Source of the DNA: Lysinibacillus sp. B2A1
GTDB lineage: Bacteria; Bacillota; Bacilli; Bacillales_A; Planococcaceae
DNA length: 64,000 bases
NCBI GenBank assembly: GCA_002973635.1
Contig: CP027224.1
Location: 1,436,501-1,500,500 of the forward strand
Reading direction: 5' to 3'
Part shown: positions 18,467 through 29,777 of the stretch, piece after piece
Layout of the letters: the number at the start of each line of letters is the position of its first letter
Position numbering within the stretch: the first letter of the stretch is position 1
Made by a program: the position numbers and the translations under genes
The notes under the pieces: model-generated
The model's database searches: none
Told to the model about the DNA's origin: nothing
The model's input: the letters and a program-made list of their open reading frames with translations, nothing else

Positions 18467-18634
18467 ATGCTTTCTTTCTATGGCAATCCCGTAAATCCCC
18501 AAACTTCAAGTCATTTAGATAAAATTCTATGAAAAAAGAATATGATCTGCAATTTAATTCTATAAAAATATATGTTCACCCAATGGGCGCCACCTGCATA
18601 TGATGGAGTGAAAAGAGTCAAAGGAGGAATTGCG

Positions 18635-19225
18635 CTGAAACGTTTACGACAAATCGTGACGAAAGCAGTAGTTGCCAAGGGGAAGAAGAGAACGGAAGAA
18701 CGTGTAACATTAAGTCCAACGAATAAACCGACAAGTATTCTAGGCTGCTGGGTTATCAACCATACATGCTCAGCAAAAAAAGTTGGTAAATTCGTCGAAG
18801 TATCTGGTAAGTTTGATGTCAATGTATGGTATGCCTATAGTAACCATTCGAAAACGGCCGTATTTTCTGAAACGGTTCACTATAAAGATAAAGTGAAGCT
18901 CCATTTTAGAGAAGGCGAGGTAACGGTTGGCGATGATGTGCGAGTTCGTGTTGTTCAAGAGCCAAACTGCATAGAGGCTATTATTTCTCCATGTGGCACG
19001 AAATTTGAAATCGTTGTTGAGCGTGAAGTAGTAGTAGAGGTTATGGGAGAAACGACAATTTGTATTAGTGTACATCCACTAGATTTTGAAGAAGAATGGA
19101 GCTTTAATGATGAGAGTTCATCCTCTTCTTCCTCTAGCTCCAGTTCTAGCTCATCGTCTAGCTCTAGTGGAGAAGGAAGGTATGTTTTAGAGTCCTCATC
19201 GTTTCCTGATGAAAGACCAAGATAA
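18635..19225 (+). CDS. cotE: Outer spore coat morphogenetic protein CotE
   Basis: CotE directs assembly of the outer spore coat. RQIVTKAVVAKGKK, ILGCWVINHTCSAKKVGKF and FDVNVWYAYSNHSKTAV match Bacillus CotE closely. Homology begins right after the codon CTG 18635, and a perfect AAAGGAGG lies 7 bases before it, so CTG is the likely start codon (about 196 residues). The in-frame ATG 18572 and GTG 18608 lack a good ribosome binding site and would add unrelated residues. The C-terminus is acidic, then a run of about 20 serines encoded by mixed TCN/AGY codons, then GEGRYVLESSSFPDERPR. Bacillus CotE has an acidic tail there; the polyserine run is unusual. Confidence 0.9.
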   Translation: MKRLRQIVTKAVVAKGKKRTEERVTLSPTNKPTSILGCWVINHTCSAKKVGKFVEVSGKFDVNVWYAYSNHSKTAVFSETVHYKDKVKLHFREGEVTVGDDVRVRVVQEPNCIEAIISPCGTKFEIVVEREVVVEVMGETTICISVHPLDFEEEWSFNDESSSSSSSSSSSSSSSSSSGEGRYVLESSSFPDERPR

Positions 19226-19246
19226 TAATCGTAGCGATAAGTTATT

Positions 19247-19308
19247 GATACATGCGAAACGCTAACATCTTAAAAAAGATGAATGAAGCGTTTCGCATGT
19301 ATCTTTTG
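19247..19308 (+). terminator. Terminator of cotE
   Basis: A perfect 17-bp stem (GATACATGCGAAACGCT with its complement at 19287-19303) encloses a second small hairpin (CATCTT/AAGATG) and ends in TTTTGTT. Confidence 0.9.
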
Positions 19309-19353
19309 TTATAATAAAAATATCTATATGGCAAGAGCGAGGGAAAGTTTACT

Positions 19354-21921
19354 ATGACTACATATACACCAATGATGCAACAATATTTGCAGGTAAAAGA
19401 AGATTACAAAGATGCCTTTTTATTTTTTAGATTAGGTGATTTTTATGAGATGTTTTTTGAGGATGCGATTAATGCCTCACAACTGTTAGAAATAACATTA
19501 ACAAGCCGAGATGCAGGTGCAAAGGAACGTATTCCGATGTGCGGCGTGCCACATCATTCAGCAAAAAATTATATTGAAACACTTGTGCAAAAGGGATACA
19601 AGGTTGCTATTTGTGAGCAAACAGAAGATCCAAAGCAAGCAAAAGGTGTAGTGAAGCGAGAAGTTGTACAGCTTATTACACCAGGTACGATCATGGAGGG
19701 GAAATCCCTAGAAGGAAAATCCAATCATTTTATTGGTGCAGCGGAGCAGCTTGATGATACGACATTTGGTTATGCCTATTTAGATCTCTCTACTGGTGAA
19801 GCAGTCGTCTCCTCCATCGAGGGAGATGGTCGGGCACTTTTACTACAAATGCAGGCATATGGAGTGCGTGAACTGATTGTAACGGAAGGTTTACAGCTTT
19901 TATTAGCGGAGCATGCAGTCAATGCTGGAATCGTATTATCTATTGAAACAGATGAAATGGCTATGGATAAAGCTAATAATTATTTAGAAGCTGTACCAAG
20001 TGAATTACAAGTTGCATGCTTACGTTTGATGGCTTATATCGATAAAACACAAATGCGTTCATTATCACATATTCAAGCGTTTACCTATAATGAAATGAAA
20101 AATTACCTACGCATTGATTCTAGTTCAAAGCGTAATTTAGAGCTTATTCAATCAATACGCGGTGGCGATCAAAAAGGTACACTCCTATGGCTATTAGATG
20201 ATACGGTGACAGCCATGGGTGGGCGTAAGCTAAAGCAATGGCTACATCAGCCCCTTGCTACACGTTCAGCTATAGAGGCTAGACTGGACATTGTGTCAGA
20301 TTTATTAGAAGAATATTTTGTTCGAACAGAGCTACAGGCATCCTTAAAACAAGTATATGATCTAGAACGTTTAGCGGGTCGTGTTGCTTTTGGAAACGTA
20401 GGAGGGCGTGATTTAGCACAGCTTCGTGATTCGTTACGTCAGGTGCCTGTCATTCAGCAACAATTACTAAGCGCTAATAAAGAAACCTTACAACAACTTG
20501 GTGCTGCACTGGATACATGCGCAGATGTAGAAACATTATTAGCTCATGCGATTACAGATAACCCTCCGATCACAATTAAAGAGGGTGACGTCATTCGTGA
20601 TGGCTATAATGAACGCTTGGATGAGCTACGCTATGCTTCACGTAATGGCAAGGATTGGATTGCACAGTTAGAGCAAGAGGAGCGGGCGAAAACAGGTATT
20701 AAAAACTTAAAAATTGGCTATAATCGAATCTTTGGTTATTATATTGAAATAACGAAATCGAATATCCATCTGGCTGATTTAACACGCTATGAACGCAAGC
20801 AAACTTTAGCGAATGCAGAACGCTATATTACGCAGGAGTTAAAGGAAAAAGAGGCATTAATTTTAAATGCGGAAGAAGAAAGTTTAACATTAGAGTATAA
20901 CTTGTTTGTGGAAATTCGTGATAAATTAAAAGCATTTATCCCACGAGTACAAGCACTAGCAGCAAGTATTAGTGAGATTGATGTGTTAGTCAGTTTTGCG
21001 AGTGTTTCTGAGAAATATCGCTTTACAAAGCCTGAATTCCATAATGGTCGCTCCTTAGAAATTATAGAAGGTCGTCATCCTGTAGTGGAGAAAATGCTCA
21101 ATAAGCAGATGTATGTGCCTAATGATTGTGTGCTTGAGGAAAATCATAATATGATGCTCATTACAGGCCCGAATATGTCCGGTAAAAGCACCTATATGCG
21201 TCAAGTTGCACTAATTGTGGTTATGGCGCAAATGGGCTGCTATGTGCCTGCTGAAAGAGCGAGATTGCCTATTACAGATCAGATCTTTACACGTATTGGG
21301 GCAGCGGATGATTTAGCGGCAGGGCAATCAACGTTTATGGTAGAGATGCTAGAATCTCAGCATGCCATTATGCACGCTACGAAAAATAGTTTAATGCTGT
21401 TTGATGAAATTGGACGAGGTACTTCCACTTATGATGGCATGAGCCTTGCGCAATCCATGATGGAATATATCCATGATAAAATTGGAGCAAATACGCTTTT
21501 CTCTACTCATTATCATGAATTAACAGCACTTGAGAAGGAATTACCACGTTTACAAAATGTTCATGTTTCAGCCACTGAAAAAAGTGGAACAGTTGTCTTT
21601 TTACACAAGGTCAAAAAGGGTGCAGCTGATAAATCATATGGTATTCATGTAGCACAGCTTGCTCAATTGCCAGAGGAAATTTTATCGAGGGCACGTGTGC
21701 TGCTTGAAAACTTTGAGGCTGGGAAGGAAGTAGCTGCACCTCAGGAAATTAACGAACAGCCCATTCAAATGACGCTATTCTCAGAGGAGGAGCCAATTTC
21801 ATCCGCCGAAGCAGAAGTGCTAAAAAATTTAGAAAATGTAAATATTCTAGGCACTTCACCCATGCAAGCTATGAATATATTATATGAGCTACAGCAGCAG
21901 CTAGTAAATGCTAAAAAATAA
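19354..21921 (+). CDS. mutS: DNA mismatch repair protein MutS
   Basis: MutS recognises mismatches and recruits MutL. The 855 residues are of normal length. The mismatch-binding FYE (Phe30-Glu32) is in FRLGDFYEMF. The ATPase has Walker A GPNMSGKST (about 605-613), the Walker B region LMLFDEIGRGTSTYDG, and FSTHYHELT. The C-terminus contains QMTLF, which resembles the beta-clamp-binding motif. It is followed 14 bases later by mutL, as in Bacillus. Confidence 0.98.
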   Translation: MTTYTPMMQQYLQVKEDYKDAFLFFRLGDFYEMFFEDAINASQLLEITLTSRDAGAKERIPMCGVPHHSAKNYIETLVQKGYKVAICEQTEDPKQAKGVVKREVVQLITPGTIMEGKSLEGKSNHFIGAAEQLDDTTFGYAYLDLSTGEAVVSSIEGDGRALLLQMQAYGVRELIVTEGLQLLLAEHAVNAGIVLSIETDEMAMDKANNYLEAVPSELQVACLRLMAYIDKTQMRSLSHIQAFTYNEMKNYLRIDSSSKRNLELIQSIRGGDQKGTLLWLLDDTVTAMGGRKLKQWLHQPLATRSAIEARLDIVSDLLEEYFVRTELQASLKQVYDLERLAGRVAFGNVGGRDLAQLRDSLRQVPVIQQQLLSANKETLQQLGAALDTCADVETLLAHAITDNPPITIKEGDVIRDGYNERLDELRYASRNGKDWIAQLEQEERAKTGIKNLKIGYNRIFGYYIEITKSNIHLADLTRYERKQTLANAERYITQELKEKEALILNAEEESLTLEYNLFVEIRDKLKAFIPRVQALAASISEIDVLVSFASVSEKYRFTKPEFHNGRSLEIIEGRHPVVEKMLNKQMYVPNDCVLEENHNMMLITGPNMSGKSTYMRQVALIVVMAQMGCYVPAERARLPITDQIFTRIGAADDLAAGQSTFMVEMLESQHAIMHATKNSLMLFDEIGRGTSTYDGMSLAQSMMEYIHDKIGANTLFSTHYHELTALEKELPRLQNVHVSATEKSGTVVFLHKVKKGAADKSYGIHVAQLAQLPEEILSRARVLLENFEAGKEVAAPQEINEQPIQMTLFSEEEPISSAEAEVLKNLENVNILGTSPMQAMNILYELQQQLVNAKK

Positions 21922-21935
21922 AGGAGTGATGCGCA

Positions 21936-23804
21936 ATGGGAAAAATACAAATTATGGACGAATGGCTGTCCAATAAAATCGCTGCAGGGGAAGTAGTTGA
22001 AAGACCAGCCTCTGTTGTGAAAGAGCTTGTGGAAAATGCCATAGATGCAGGTAGTACGTCCATCGATGTTTTTTTACTAGAAGCGGGCCTCACTTCAATT
22101 CAGGTGATTGATAATGGAAGTGGAATGGACGAAGAGGATGCACTAATATCATTCTCACGTCATGCGACAAGTAAAATCCATCAAGAGCATGATTTATTCC
22201 GCATCCGTACTCTCGGCTTTCGAGGTGAAGCATTGGCCTCGATTGCTTCAGTTTCTAAAATGACACTTATTACATCTAATGGGGAATCAGGTACGTATTT
22301 AGAGCTGGAGGGTGGACATGAGGTGACACATAAGCCTGGTCCACTGAGAAAAGGAACAGATCTAACAGTGGCACAGTTATTTTTCAATACACCTGCACGT
22401 TTAAAATATATGAAAACGATACAAACCGAGCTTGGACATACAATCGATTTGGTGAACCGTCTTGCACTTGGAAATCCTCACATTGCGTTTAGATTGCTAC
22501 ATAATGGTCAGCAGTTGCTACAAACAAATGGACGAGGTGACGTGCAACAAGTATTAGCGGCTATTTACGGTGTGCATAATGCCAAGAAAATGGTGCCCTT
22601 TGAGGGAGAGTCACATGATTATAAAGTTTCAGGCTTTGTATCATTACCTGAAGTGACACGTGCCTCGAAAAATTATATGTCTCTCTTTGTCAATGGTCGT
22701 TGGGTCAAGCATTATTTAGTGCAAAAAGCGATTGTCGATGCTTATCATACGTATTTACCGATTGAGCGTTTCCCTATAGTGGCTCTCTTTATAGAGGGTG
22801 ATCCCTATTTAACAGATGTCAATGTTCATCCTGCCAAACATCAAATCCGTTTAAGTAAGGAACCAGAGCTGCTTAAACTCATTGAGGAGACCATTCGGGA
22901 AACGATACGCCATGTTATCAGAGTGCCGCAAATGGAAAAGAAGGAAAAGATAGTGCAGCCTACAACAGAGCAGTTAAATATTTGGAAGCCAGCCCCGAAG
23001 CTAGATGTGGAGAAAATGAATGCCATTGTAGAAAAGCTTTATGATGTGCAAACCGTTCAAGAATCAAGCATGCTAGAGCCAGTAAAATCAATTCCAGAAT
23101 CATCACCCACACCTGTTGAAGAAAGCTTTGAACCTGCACCGCCAATTGAGGAAGAACCCATTCAAAATGTGATAGTTGAGGAAGCCCAGCAAGATCCGAT
23201 TGTTAAGTCTACAAAAGAACCCTTTCCTGCACTGGAAGTAGTGGGGCAAATTCATGGCACATATATTGTTGCACAGATGGAGGATGGCTTTTATTTAATT
23301 GATCAGCACGCAGCTCAGGAACGTATTAAATATGAATTTTTCCGAGAGAAGGTGGGTATGGTGAACCCAAATGAGCGTCAGGCTTTACTGCTACCATTAA
23401 CCTTCCACTATGCCGCTGACGAGGCACTACTATTAAGAGAGAACAAACAAGAATTAGAGGCAGTTGGGGTGTTTTTAGAGGAATTTGGACAGTCATCATT
23501 TGTCGTGAGGGAGCATCCTAGCTGGTTTCCTAAAGGGGAAGAACAGGAAATTATTGAAGATTTAATTGAACAGGTACTGACCACGAAAAAGGCAGACGTT
23601 AAGAAATTACGGGAGGCCGCAGCAATTATGATGAGCTGTAAAAAATCGATTAAGGCCAATCATTTTTTAACTAGGGAGCAAATGGTAACGTTATTGAATG
23701 ATTTACGAAATGCTGATAATCCATTTACATGCCCTCATGGACGTCCGGTGCTCATACATTTTACGACCTATGAAGTGGAAAAAATGTTTAAACGGGTTAT
23801 GTAA
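21936..23804 (+). CDS. mutL: DNA mismatch repair endonuclease MutL
   Basis: The N-terminal GHKL ATPase has ELVENAIDAGS, DNGSGM and TLGFRGEALASI. A variable Pro/Glu-rich linker covers about residues 340-430. The C-terminal domain carries DQHAAQERIKYE (Asp456) and CPHGRP (about 599), the metal-binding motifs of the latent endonuclease found in MutL of organisms without MutH. AAAGGAGTGATGCGCA precedes ATG 21936. The length of 622 is normal. Confidence 0.98.
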   Translation: MGKIQIMDEWLSNKIAAGEVVERPASVVKELVENAIDAGSTSIDVFLLEAGLTSIQVIDNGSGMDEEDALISFSRHATSKIHQEHDLFRIRTLGFRGEALASIASVSKMTLITSNGESGTYLELEGGHEVTHKPGPLRKGTDLTVAQLFFNTPARLKYMKTIQTELGHTIDLVNRLALGNPHIAFRLLHNGQQLLQTNGRGDVQQVLAAIYGVHNAKKMVPFEGESHDYKVSGFVSLPEVTRASKNYMSLFVNGRWVKHYLVQKAIVDAYHTYLPIERFPIVALFIEGDPYLTDVNVHPAKHQIRLSKEPELLKLIEETIRETIRHVIRVPQMEKKEKIVQPTTEQLNIWKPAPKLDVEKMNAIVEKLYDVQTVQESSMLEPVKSIPESSPTPVEESFEPAPPIEEEPIQNVIVEEAQQDPIVKSTKEPFPALEVVGQIHGTYIVAQMEDGFYLIDQHAAQERIKYEFFREKVGMVNPNERQALLLPLTFHYAADEALLLRENKQELEAVGVFLEEFGQSSFVVREHPSWFPKGEEQEIIEDLIEQVLTTKKADVKKLREAAAIMMSCKKSIKANHFLTREQMVTLLNDLRNADNPFTCPHGRPVLIHFTTYEVEKMFKRVM

Positions 23805-23828
23805 ATCTGCATTAAAGGGGGAGAATGA

Positions 23829-25325
<1,497 letters not shown>

Positions 25326-25343
25326 CTGATGGGGGAATAAGAT

Positions 25344-26990
25344 ATGTTTTCATTTGAGCATCGTCCTAAAATTATGCATTTTTTAGAACAATATAGCTTT
25401 GACGTCTTAATCATTGGTGGTGGTATTACAGGTGCAGGCATAGCACTCGATGCTGCATCTAGAGGGTTGTCAGTTGCTTTGATTGAGATGCAGGATTTTT
25501 CTGCTGGCACCTCAAGTCGTTCTACAAAACTTATTCATGGGGGACTTCGATATTTAAAGCAATTTGATGTAAGCGTAGTGGCTGAGGTTGGACGTGAACG
25601 GGAAATTGTATACGATAATGCCGTGCACGTGACAACACCTGAAAAGATGCTTCTACCACTATATAAAAAAGGCTCACTTGGTCCTTTAACTACATCATTA
25701 GCATTGAAGGTCTATGATCGCTTAGCAGGTGTCAAGAAGAATGAGCGTAGAACAATGCTAAGTGCACAGGAAACAGCAGCACTTGAGCCTTTACTCAATC
25801 AAGATGAGCTGGTCGGTGGAGGCTATTATGTTGAATATCGAACAGATGATGCGCGTCTTACTATTGAAGTTCTGAAAAAAGCAGTGGAATATGGTGCATT
25901 ATGCATGAACTATGCCGAGATGACAGAATTTTTATATCATAAGAAAAAGCTTGTAGGTGTACAAGTAAAGGATCATGTATCAGGGAAAACGATAGAAGTG
26001 CATGCTGCGCAAATTGTTAATGCAACAGGACCCTGGGTAGATGCAGTTCGTCAAAAGGATAAAGTGACAGATAAAAAGCAATTACGATTAACGAAAGGTG
26101 TCCATATTGTTCTAGATCAAAAGGATTTTCCACTAAAGCAAGCGGTGTACTTCGATATCATGGATGGTCGAATGGCCTTTGCTATTCCGCGCGATGGCAA
26201 AGCTTATGTAGGTACGACAGATACAGAATACGAGGGGGACCCAGCACATCCTTTTGCGACACAAGAGGATGTTGATTATTTAATTGCTGCAGCAAAAACT
26301 GTTTTTCCAACAGCGAATATCTCAAGAGATACAATTGAATCTTCCTGGGCAGGCATACGTCCACTTATTTTTGAAAAAGGAAAGAATCCATCTGAAATCT
26401 CGCGAAAGGATGAAATATGGACGGCTCCAAGTGGACTCATGACAATTGCTGGTGGAAAATTAACAGGCTATCGCCAAATGGCAGAAACAATTGTTGATAA
26501 AATTGTCAAAACGAATAGATACAAGCATGCAAGTACATGTATAACGCGTGAATTATCACTTTCTGGTGCAAAGGGCATCAATGCGATTAATTTCCCAGAT
26601 TATACAGCCTATAAAGCAAGAGAAGGCGTTCAGTATGGGCTTAACTATGATGAAGCAAAAATGCTTGTTCAAAAATATGGTACAAATGTCGATGCATTGT
26701 TTGATCAAGTGAAATATTTACATGAGCATGGTAGTACGATGCCACTTGCTCTTCATGCAATGCTTCTCTATGGTATTGAGGCAGAGATGGTATACACACC
26801 AAGTGACTTCTTTATTCGTCGTACAGGCTTGTTATACTTTGATATTGATGCAGTCAAACGTTATAAGCAACAGGTTATTCAAGTGATGCAGCAACGCTTA
26901 CATTATACAGAACCACAAAAAAACATGTATATTGCACATCTAGAGCAGGCTATTTTAGATGCAACAAGTTTTGTGGAAGAGGGAGTGTAG
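25344..26990 (+). CDS. glpD: Glycerol-3-phosphate dehydrogenase (FAD)
   Basis: Oxidises glycerol 3-phosphate to dihydroxyacetone phosphate at the membrane and passes electrons to quinone. The N-terminal FAD-binding motif is IIGGGITGAGIALDAASRG, followed by the FAD-contact motif SSRSTKLIHGGLRYLKQFD. The C-terminal domain is present. The length of 548 is normal for the Bacillus type. The ribosome binding site GATGGGGGAATAAGAT is good. Confidence 0.96.
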   Translation: MFSFEHRPKIMHFLEQYSFDVLIIGGGITGAGIALDAASRGLSVALIEMQDFSAGTSSRSTKLIHGGLRYLKQFDVSVVAEVGREREIVYDNAVHVTTPEKMLLPLYKKGSLGPLTTSLALKVYDRLAGVKKNERRTMLSAQETAALEPLLNQDELVGGGYYVEYRTDDARLTIEVLKKAVEYGALCMNYAEMTEFLYHKKKLVGVQVKDHVSGKTIEVHAAQIVNATGPWVDAVRQKDKVTDKKQLRLTKGVHIVLDQKDFPLKQAVYFDIMDGRMAFAIPRDGKAYVGTTDTEYEGDPAHPFATQEDVDYLIAAAKTVFPTANISRDTIESSWAGIRPLIFEKGKNPSEISRKDEIWTAPSGLMTIAGGKLTGYRQMAETIVDKIVKTNRYKHASTCITRELSLSGAKGINAINFPDYTAYKAREGVQYGLNYDEAKMLVQKYGTNVDALFDQVKYLHEHGSTMPLALHAMLLYGIEAEMVYTPSDFFIRRTGLLYFDIDAVKRYKQQVIQVMQQRLHYTEPQKNMYIAHLEQAILDATSFVEEGV

Positions 26991-26994
26991 GGAA

Positions 26995-27912
26995 ATGGAA
27001 CGTTACATTGAAATGTCAGACGGCCATTTTGTCTTTACGCGTACATTACAGCCAAGAGATACATGTATTGGCCATATTCATATTTTACACGGTATGGCGG
27101 AGCATAGTGGGCGCTATATGAAGTTTGCTAGCGCTCTAACGGAAGCTGGGTATGCAGTGACTATGCATGATCATCGAGGGCATGGAGAAACAGCAGGCTA
27201 TAATGGTACACTAGGTTTTTTTGCTGAACAAAATGGATTTGATCGAGTCGTAGCGGATGTTCATGAAGTAGTCACAGTATTACATGAACAGTTTGCAGAT
27301 GTCCCTTTCTTCCTATTTGGTCACAGTATGGGATCGTTTATTACGAGAAGATATATGCAACTGTACAGCTACCATGTTGATAGGGTAATCCTATGTGGAA
27401 CAGGGCATGTGACAACCTTGCATGCAATGGGAAATATGGTAGCACGAGGCTTAGCGAAGCAGCTTGGAAAAGAGACAGAAAGCAAGCTGTTAAATAAGCT
27501 GAGCTTTGGGAGCTTTAATAAGCAGTTCCCAAATTCGAAGACTGCGTATGATTGGTTATGCTCTGTTGAAAACGAAGTGCAAAAATATATAGATGATCCA
27601 TATTGCGGTTTTATCCCGACCAATCAATTTTTTGTAGATTTAACAACAGGTTTTATGACCTTAAATCGAAAAAAAGAAATTGCTAACGTAAGAAAAGATC
27701 TTCCTATTCTTTTGATAAGCGGCAGCAAGGATCCAGTAGGAGATCAAGGACAGGGTATTTATGCTGTTGCTGAGCAATTCGCTGCGGCAGGCTTGCAGGA
27801 TGTGACAGTCTATTTATTTGAGGATAAGCGCCATGAAATTTTAAACGAGGATAACCAGGATGCAGTCTATCAAGTTTTATTACGGTGGTTAGAAAAATAT
27901 GATACAAGATAA
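26995..27912 (+). CDS. Alpha/beta hydrolase, monoacylglycerol lipase/lysophospholipase-like
   Basis: ATG 26995 lies four bases after glpD (GAGTGTAGGGAA supplies the ribosome binding site); a longer frame into glpD is not needed. The 305 residues include [17 protein letters not shown] (oxyanion HG), [11 protein letters not shown], the nucleophile elbow GHSMGS (Ser111), the acid in [10 protein letters not shown] and the His of DKRHEILNE. This is the serine aminopeptidase S33/monoglyceride lipase family. Beside glpK and glpD it suggests release of glycerol from monoacylglycerols for the same pathway. It has no signal peptide, so it is cytosolic. It overlaps miaA by 14 bases. Confidence 0.88.
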   Translation: MERYIEMSDGHFVFTRTLQPRDTCIGHIHILHGMAEHSGRYMKFASALTEAGYAVTMHDHRGHGETAGYNGTLGFFAEQNGFDRVVADVHEVVTVLHEQFADVPFFLFGHSMGSFITRRYMQLYSYHVDRVILCGTGHVTTLHAMGNMVARGLAKQLGKETESKLLNKLSFGSFNKQFPNSKTAYDWLCSVENEVQKYIDDPYCGFIPTNQFFVDLTTGFMTLNRKKEIANVRKDLPILLISGSKDPVGDQGQGIYAVAEQFAAAGLQDVTVYLFEDKRHEILNEDNQDAVYQVLLRWLEKYDTR

Positions 27913-28801
27913 AATAAGGCAGGCAGAGGTCATCGCAATTGTTGGCCCAACTGCTTCAGGTAAAACAGCATTAAGTATTGAGCTAGCAAAAAAATATAAT
28001 GGTGAAATTATAAACGGTGATTCCATGCAGGTCTATCGAGGCTTAGATATTGGTACGGCTAAAATTACTGTGGAAGAGATGGAGGGTGTGCCACATCATT
28101 TACTTAGCTTTAAGGAGCCACTGGAGGCTTTTTCAGTAGCAGACTATCAAAGCTTGGTGCGATCGAAAATTGCAGAAATTCGAGCACGAGGGAGGCTACC
28201 TATTATTGTAGGAGGCTCTGGTTTATATGTGCAGGCAGTGCTCTATGATTTTCAATTTACAGAGGAGCAGGTAGATGAGGTGGCACGAAAGGCTTATTAT
28301 GATGAGCTGGAAAAATTAGGACCTGAGGCGATGCATGCGAAGCTAAAGAAGCTTGACCCACAAACAGCGGAGTCCATTCATCCCAATAATACACGCCGTG
28401 TGATACGAGCTTTAGAGATGATCGAGCTTAGTGGTGTTTCTAAGGCTTCCGAGGCACAAAATCGTGGTGAGATCCCTCTCTATAATCATGTTATTTTAGG
28501 GCTTGGTCAAAATATGTCTCGGGAAGAGCTATATGATCGAATTAACCACCGTGTTGATGTGATGATGGACAAGGGTCTATTAGAGGAAGTAAAAGGCTTA
28601 TGGCAGCAAAATATTCGAGGTGTACAGTCCATTCAAGCGATTGGCTATAAGGAATTATATGATTATTTGGATGGCAAATGTTCACTCAATGTTGCGCTGG
28701 ACAGTTTAAAACAAAATTCTCGTCGCTATGCCAAAAGACAATTAACTTATTTTCGTAATAAAATGGATATTTATTTTATTTCAAATGGTGAACAAATTTA
28801 A
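27899..28801 (+). CDS. miaA: tRNA dimethylallyltransferase MiaA
   Basis: Transfers the dimethylallyl group to A37 of tRNAs reading UNN codons; MiaB (16401-17945) then thiomethylates it. P-loop GPTASGKT (about residues 16-23), the [15 protein letters not shown] substrate motif, [14 protein letters not shown] and [12 protein letters not shown] are all present, and 300 residues is normal. It is translationally coupled to the hydrolase upstream and followed by hfq after 108 bases. Confidence 0.97.
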   Translation: MIQDKIRQAEVIAIVGPTASGKTALSIELAKKYNGEIINGDSMQVYRGLDIGTAKITVEEMEGVPHHLLSFKEPLEAFSVADYQSLVRSKIAEIRARGRLPIIVGGSGLYVQAVLYDFQFTEEQVDEVARKAYYDELEKLGPEAMHAKLKKLDPQTAESIHPNNTRRVIRALEMIELSGVSKASEAQNRGEIPLYNHVILGLGQNMSREELYDRINHRVDVMMDKGLLEEVKGLWQQNIRGVQSIQAIGYKELYDYLDGKCSLNVALDSLKQNSRRYAKRQLTYFRNKMDIYFISNGEQI

Positions 28802-28843
28802 AACTTCCATATTACAGAATTGGGAATTTCTAAAAATTACTAA

Positions 28844-28872
28844 TTGCTAAAATGGTAGAACATGCTACTATA
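28844..28872 (+). promoter_or_regulatory. Possible sigma-A promoter of hfq
   Basis: TTGCTA (28844-28849) and TACTAT (28866-28871) are spaced by 16 bases, 39 bases before the hfq start. Confidence 0.4.
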
Positions 28873-28909
28873 GGAATGAAGAGGTAGAAAGAGTAGGGAG
28901 GCACATTTG

Positions 28910-29140
28910 ATGAAGTCTATTAATTTGCAAGATACGTTCTTGAACCATCTACGTAAAAACAGTGTATTTGTAACTGTGTTTCTATTAAACGGCTTTCAAT
29001 TAAAAGGAACTGTAAAATCCTATGATAACTTTACAGTGTTGTTAATTGATGCTGAAAGTAAGCAACATCTTATTTACAAACACGCAATTTCTACATTCGT
29101 TCCTGTAAAGCAAGTAGATTTTTTAGAAACAGAGCAATAA
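28910..29140 (+). CDS. hfq: RNA-binding protein Hfq
   Basis: The 76-residue Sm-like protein forms a hexamer that binds small RNAs. [20 protein letters not shown], the Sm1 part ([16 protein letters not shown]) and the Sm2 motif [10 protein letters not shown] are intact. ATG 28910 is chosen because GTAGGGAGG ends 8 bases upstream; the TTG immediately before it is an alternative. The miaA-hfq order is conserved in Bacillus. Confidence 0.97.
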   Translation: MKSINLQDTFLNHLRKNSVFVTVFLLNGFQLKGTVKSYDNFTVLLIDAESKQHLIYKHAISTFVPVKQVDFLETEQ

Positions 29141-29163
29141 AAGCAAGTAAATACGATATAAAA

Positions 29164-29196
29164 ACAGTTAGTGTTCATGACACTAGCTGTTTTTTT
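29164..29196 (+). terminator. Terminator of hfq
   Basis: ACAGTTAGTGT and ACACTAGCTGT form an 11-bp stem with one G-U pair and a 5-base loop, followed by seven T. Confidence 0.9.
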
Positions 29197-29245
29197 GTCT
29201 TCGGGCTATAATGTAATAGGAAATTGATATTTTGGAGGAACTTTT

Positions 29246-29548
29246 ATGAAATCAATGGATACAACGCAATTATTAGAACTATTAGATGCTAATGAAGATC
29301 TTTACATTATTGATGTTCGTGAGGATGATGAGGTAGCGCAAGGTATGATTCCTGGTGCTCAACATATAGCACTTGGAACAATTCCAGAACATTTAGAGGA
29401 CTTAGATGCGACGAAGCCATATATTATTGTTTGCAAGGCTGGTGGTCGTTCAGCAAATGCTTGCTCATACCTAGAAGCTCAGGGCTTTAATGTGACAAAC
29501 CTTGAAGGTGGCATGCTTGCTTATGATGGCGAGTTAGAATTTAAATAA
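29246..29548 (+). CDS. Rhodanese-like domain protein
   Basis: A single rhodanese domain of 100 residues: DVREDDEVAQGMIPGAQHIALG and the catalytic loop CKAGGRS with Cys63, ending in LEGGMLAYDG. Such proteins carry persulfide sulfur to acceptors. TTTTGGAGGAACTTTT precedes ATG. It is monocistronic between two terminators. Confidence 0.93.
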   Translation: MKSMDTTQLLELLDANEDLYIIDVREDDEVAQGMIPGAQHIALGTIPEHLEDLDATKPYIIVCKAGGRSANACSYLEAQGFNVTNLEGGMLAYDGELEFK

Positions 29549-29559
29549 CATTGATTTTG

Positions 29560-29590
29560 AGCCTTCGTGTTGTATGCGAGGGCTTTTTAT
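29560..29590 (+). terminator. Terminator of the rhodanese gene
   Basis: AGCCTTCG and CGAGGGCT form an 8-bp stem (one G-U), followed by TTTTTATTTT. Confidence 0.85.
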
Positions 29591-29723
29591 TTTGGCGAAT
29601 ACAAGTGGAAATTTGTGTTTTGATGGGGGGGTTGCTGAATTGAGGGAAATATGTGCAGGATTAATTAGTATTTATGCTAGATAGAAGGCTGCTTGTGCTT
29701 GATAGCAAGAGAAAAATACATGA

Positions 29724-29753
29724 TTGAACGCAATTCAGTCTAACTGATATGAT
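29724..29753 (+). promoter_or_regulatory. Likely sigma-A promoter of the NERD gene
   Basis: TTGAAC (29724-29729) and TATGAT (29748-29753) are spaced by 18 bases, 25 bases before the TTG start at 29778. Confidence 0.5.
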
Positions 29754-29777
29754 AAGTACAAGAAAGGTGGTGATAAA

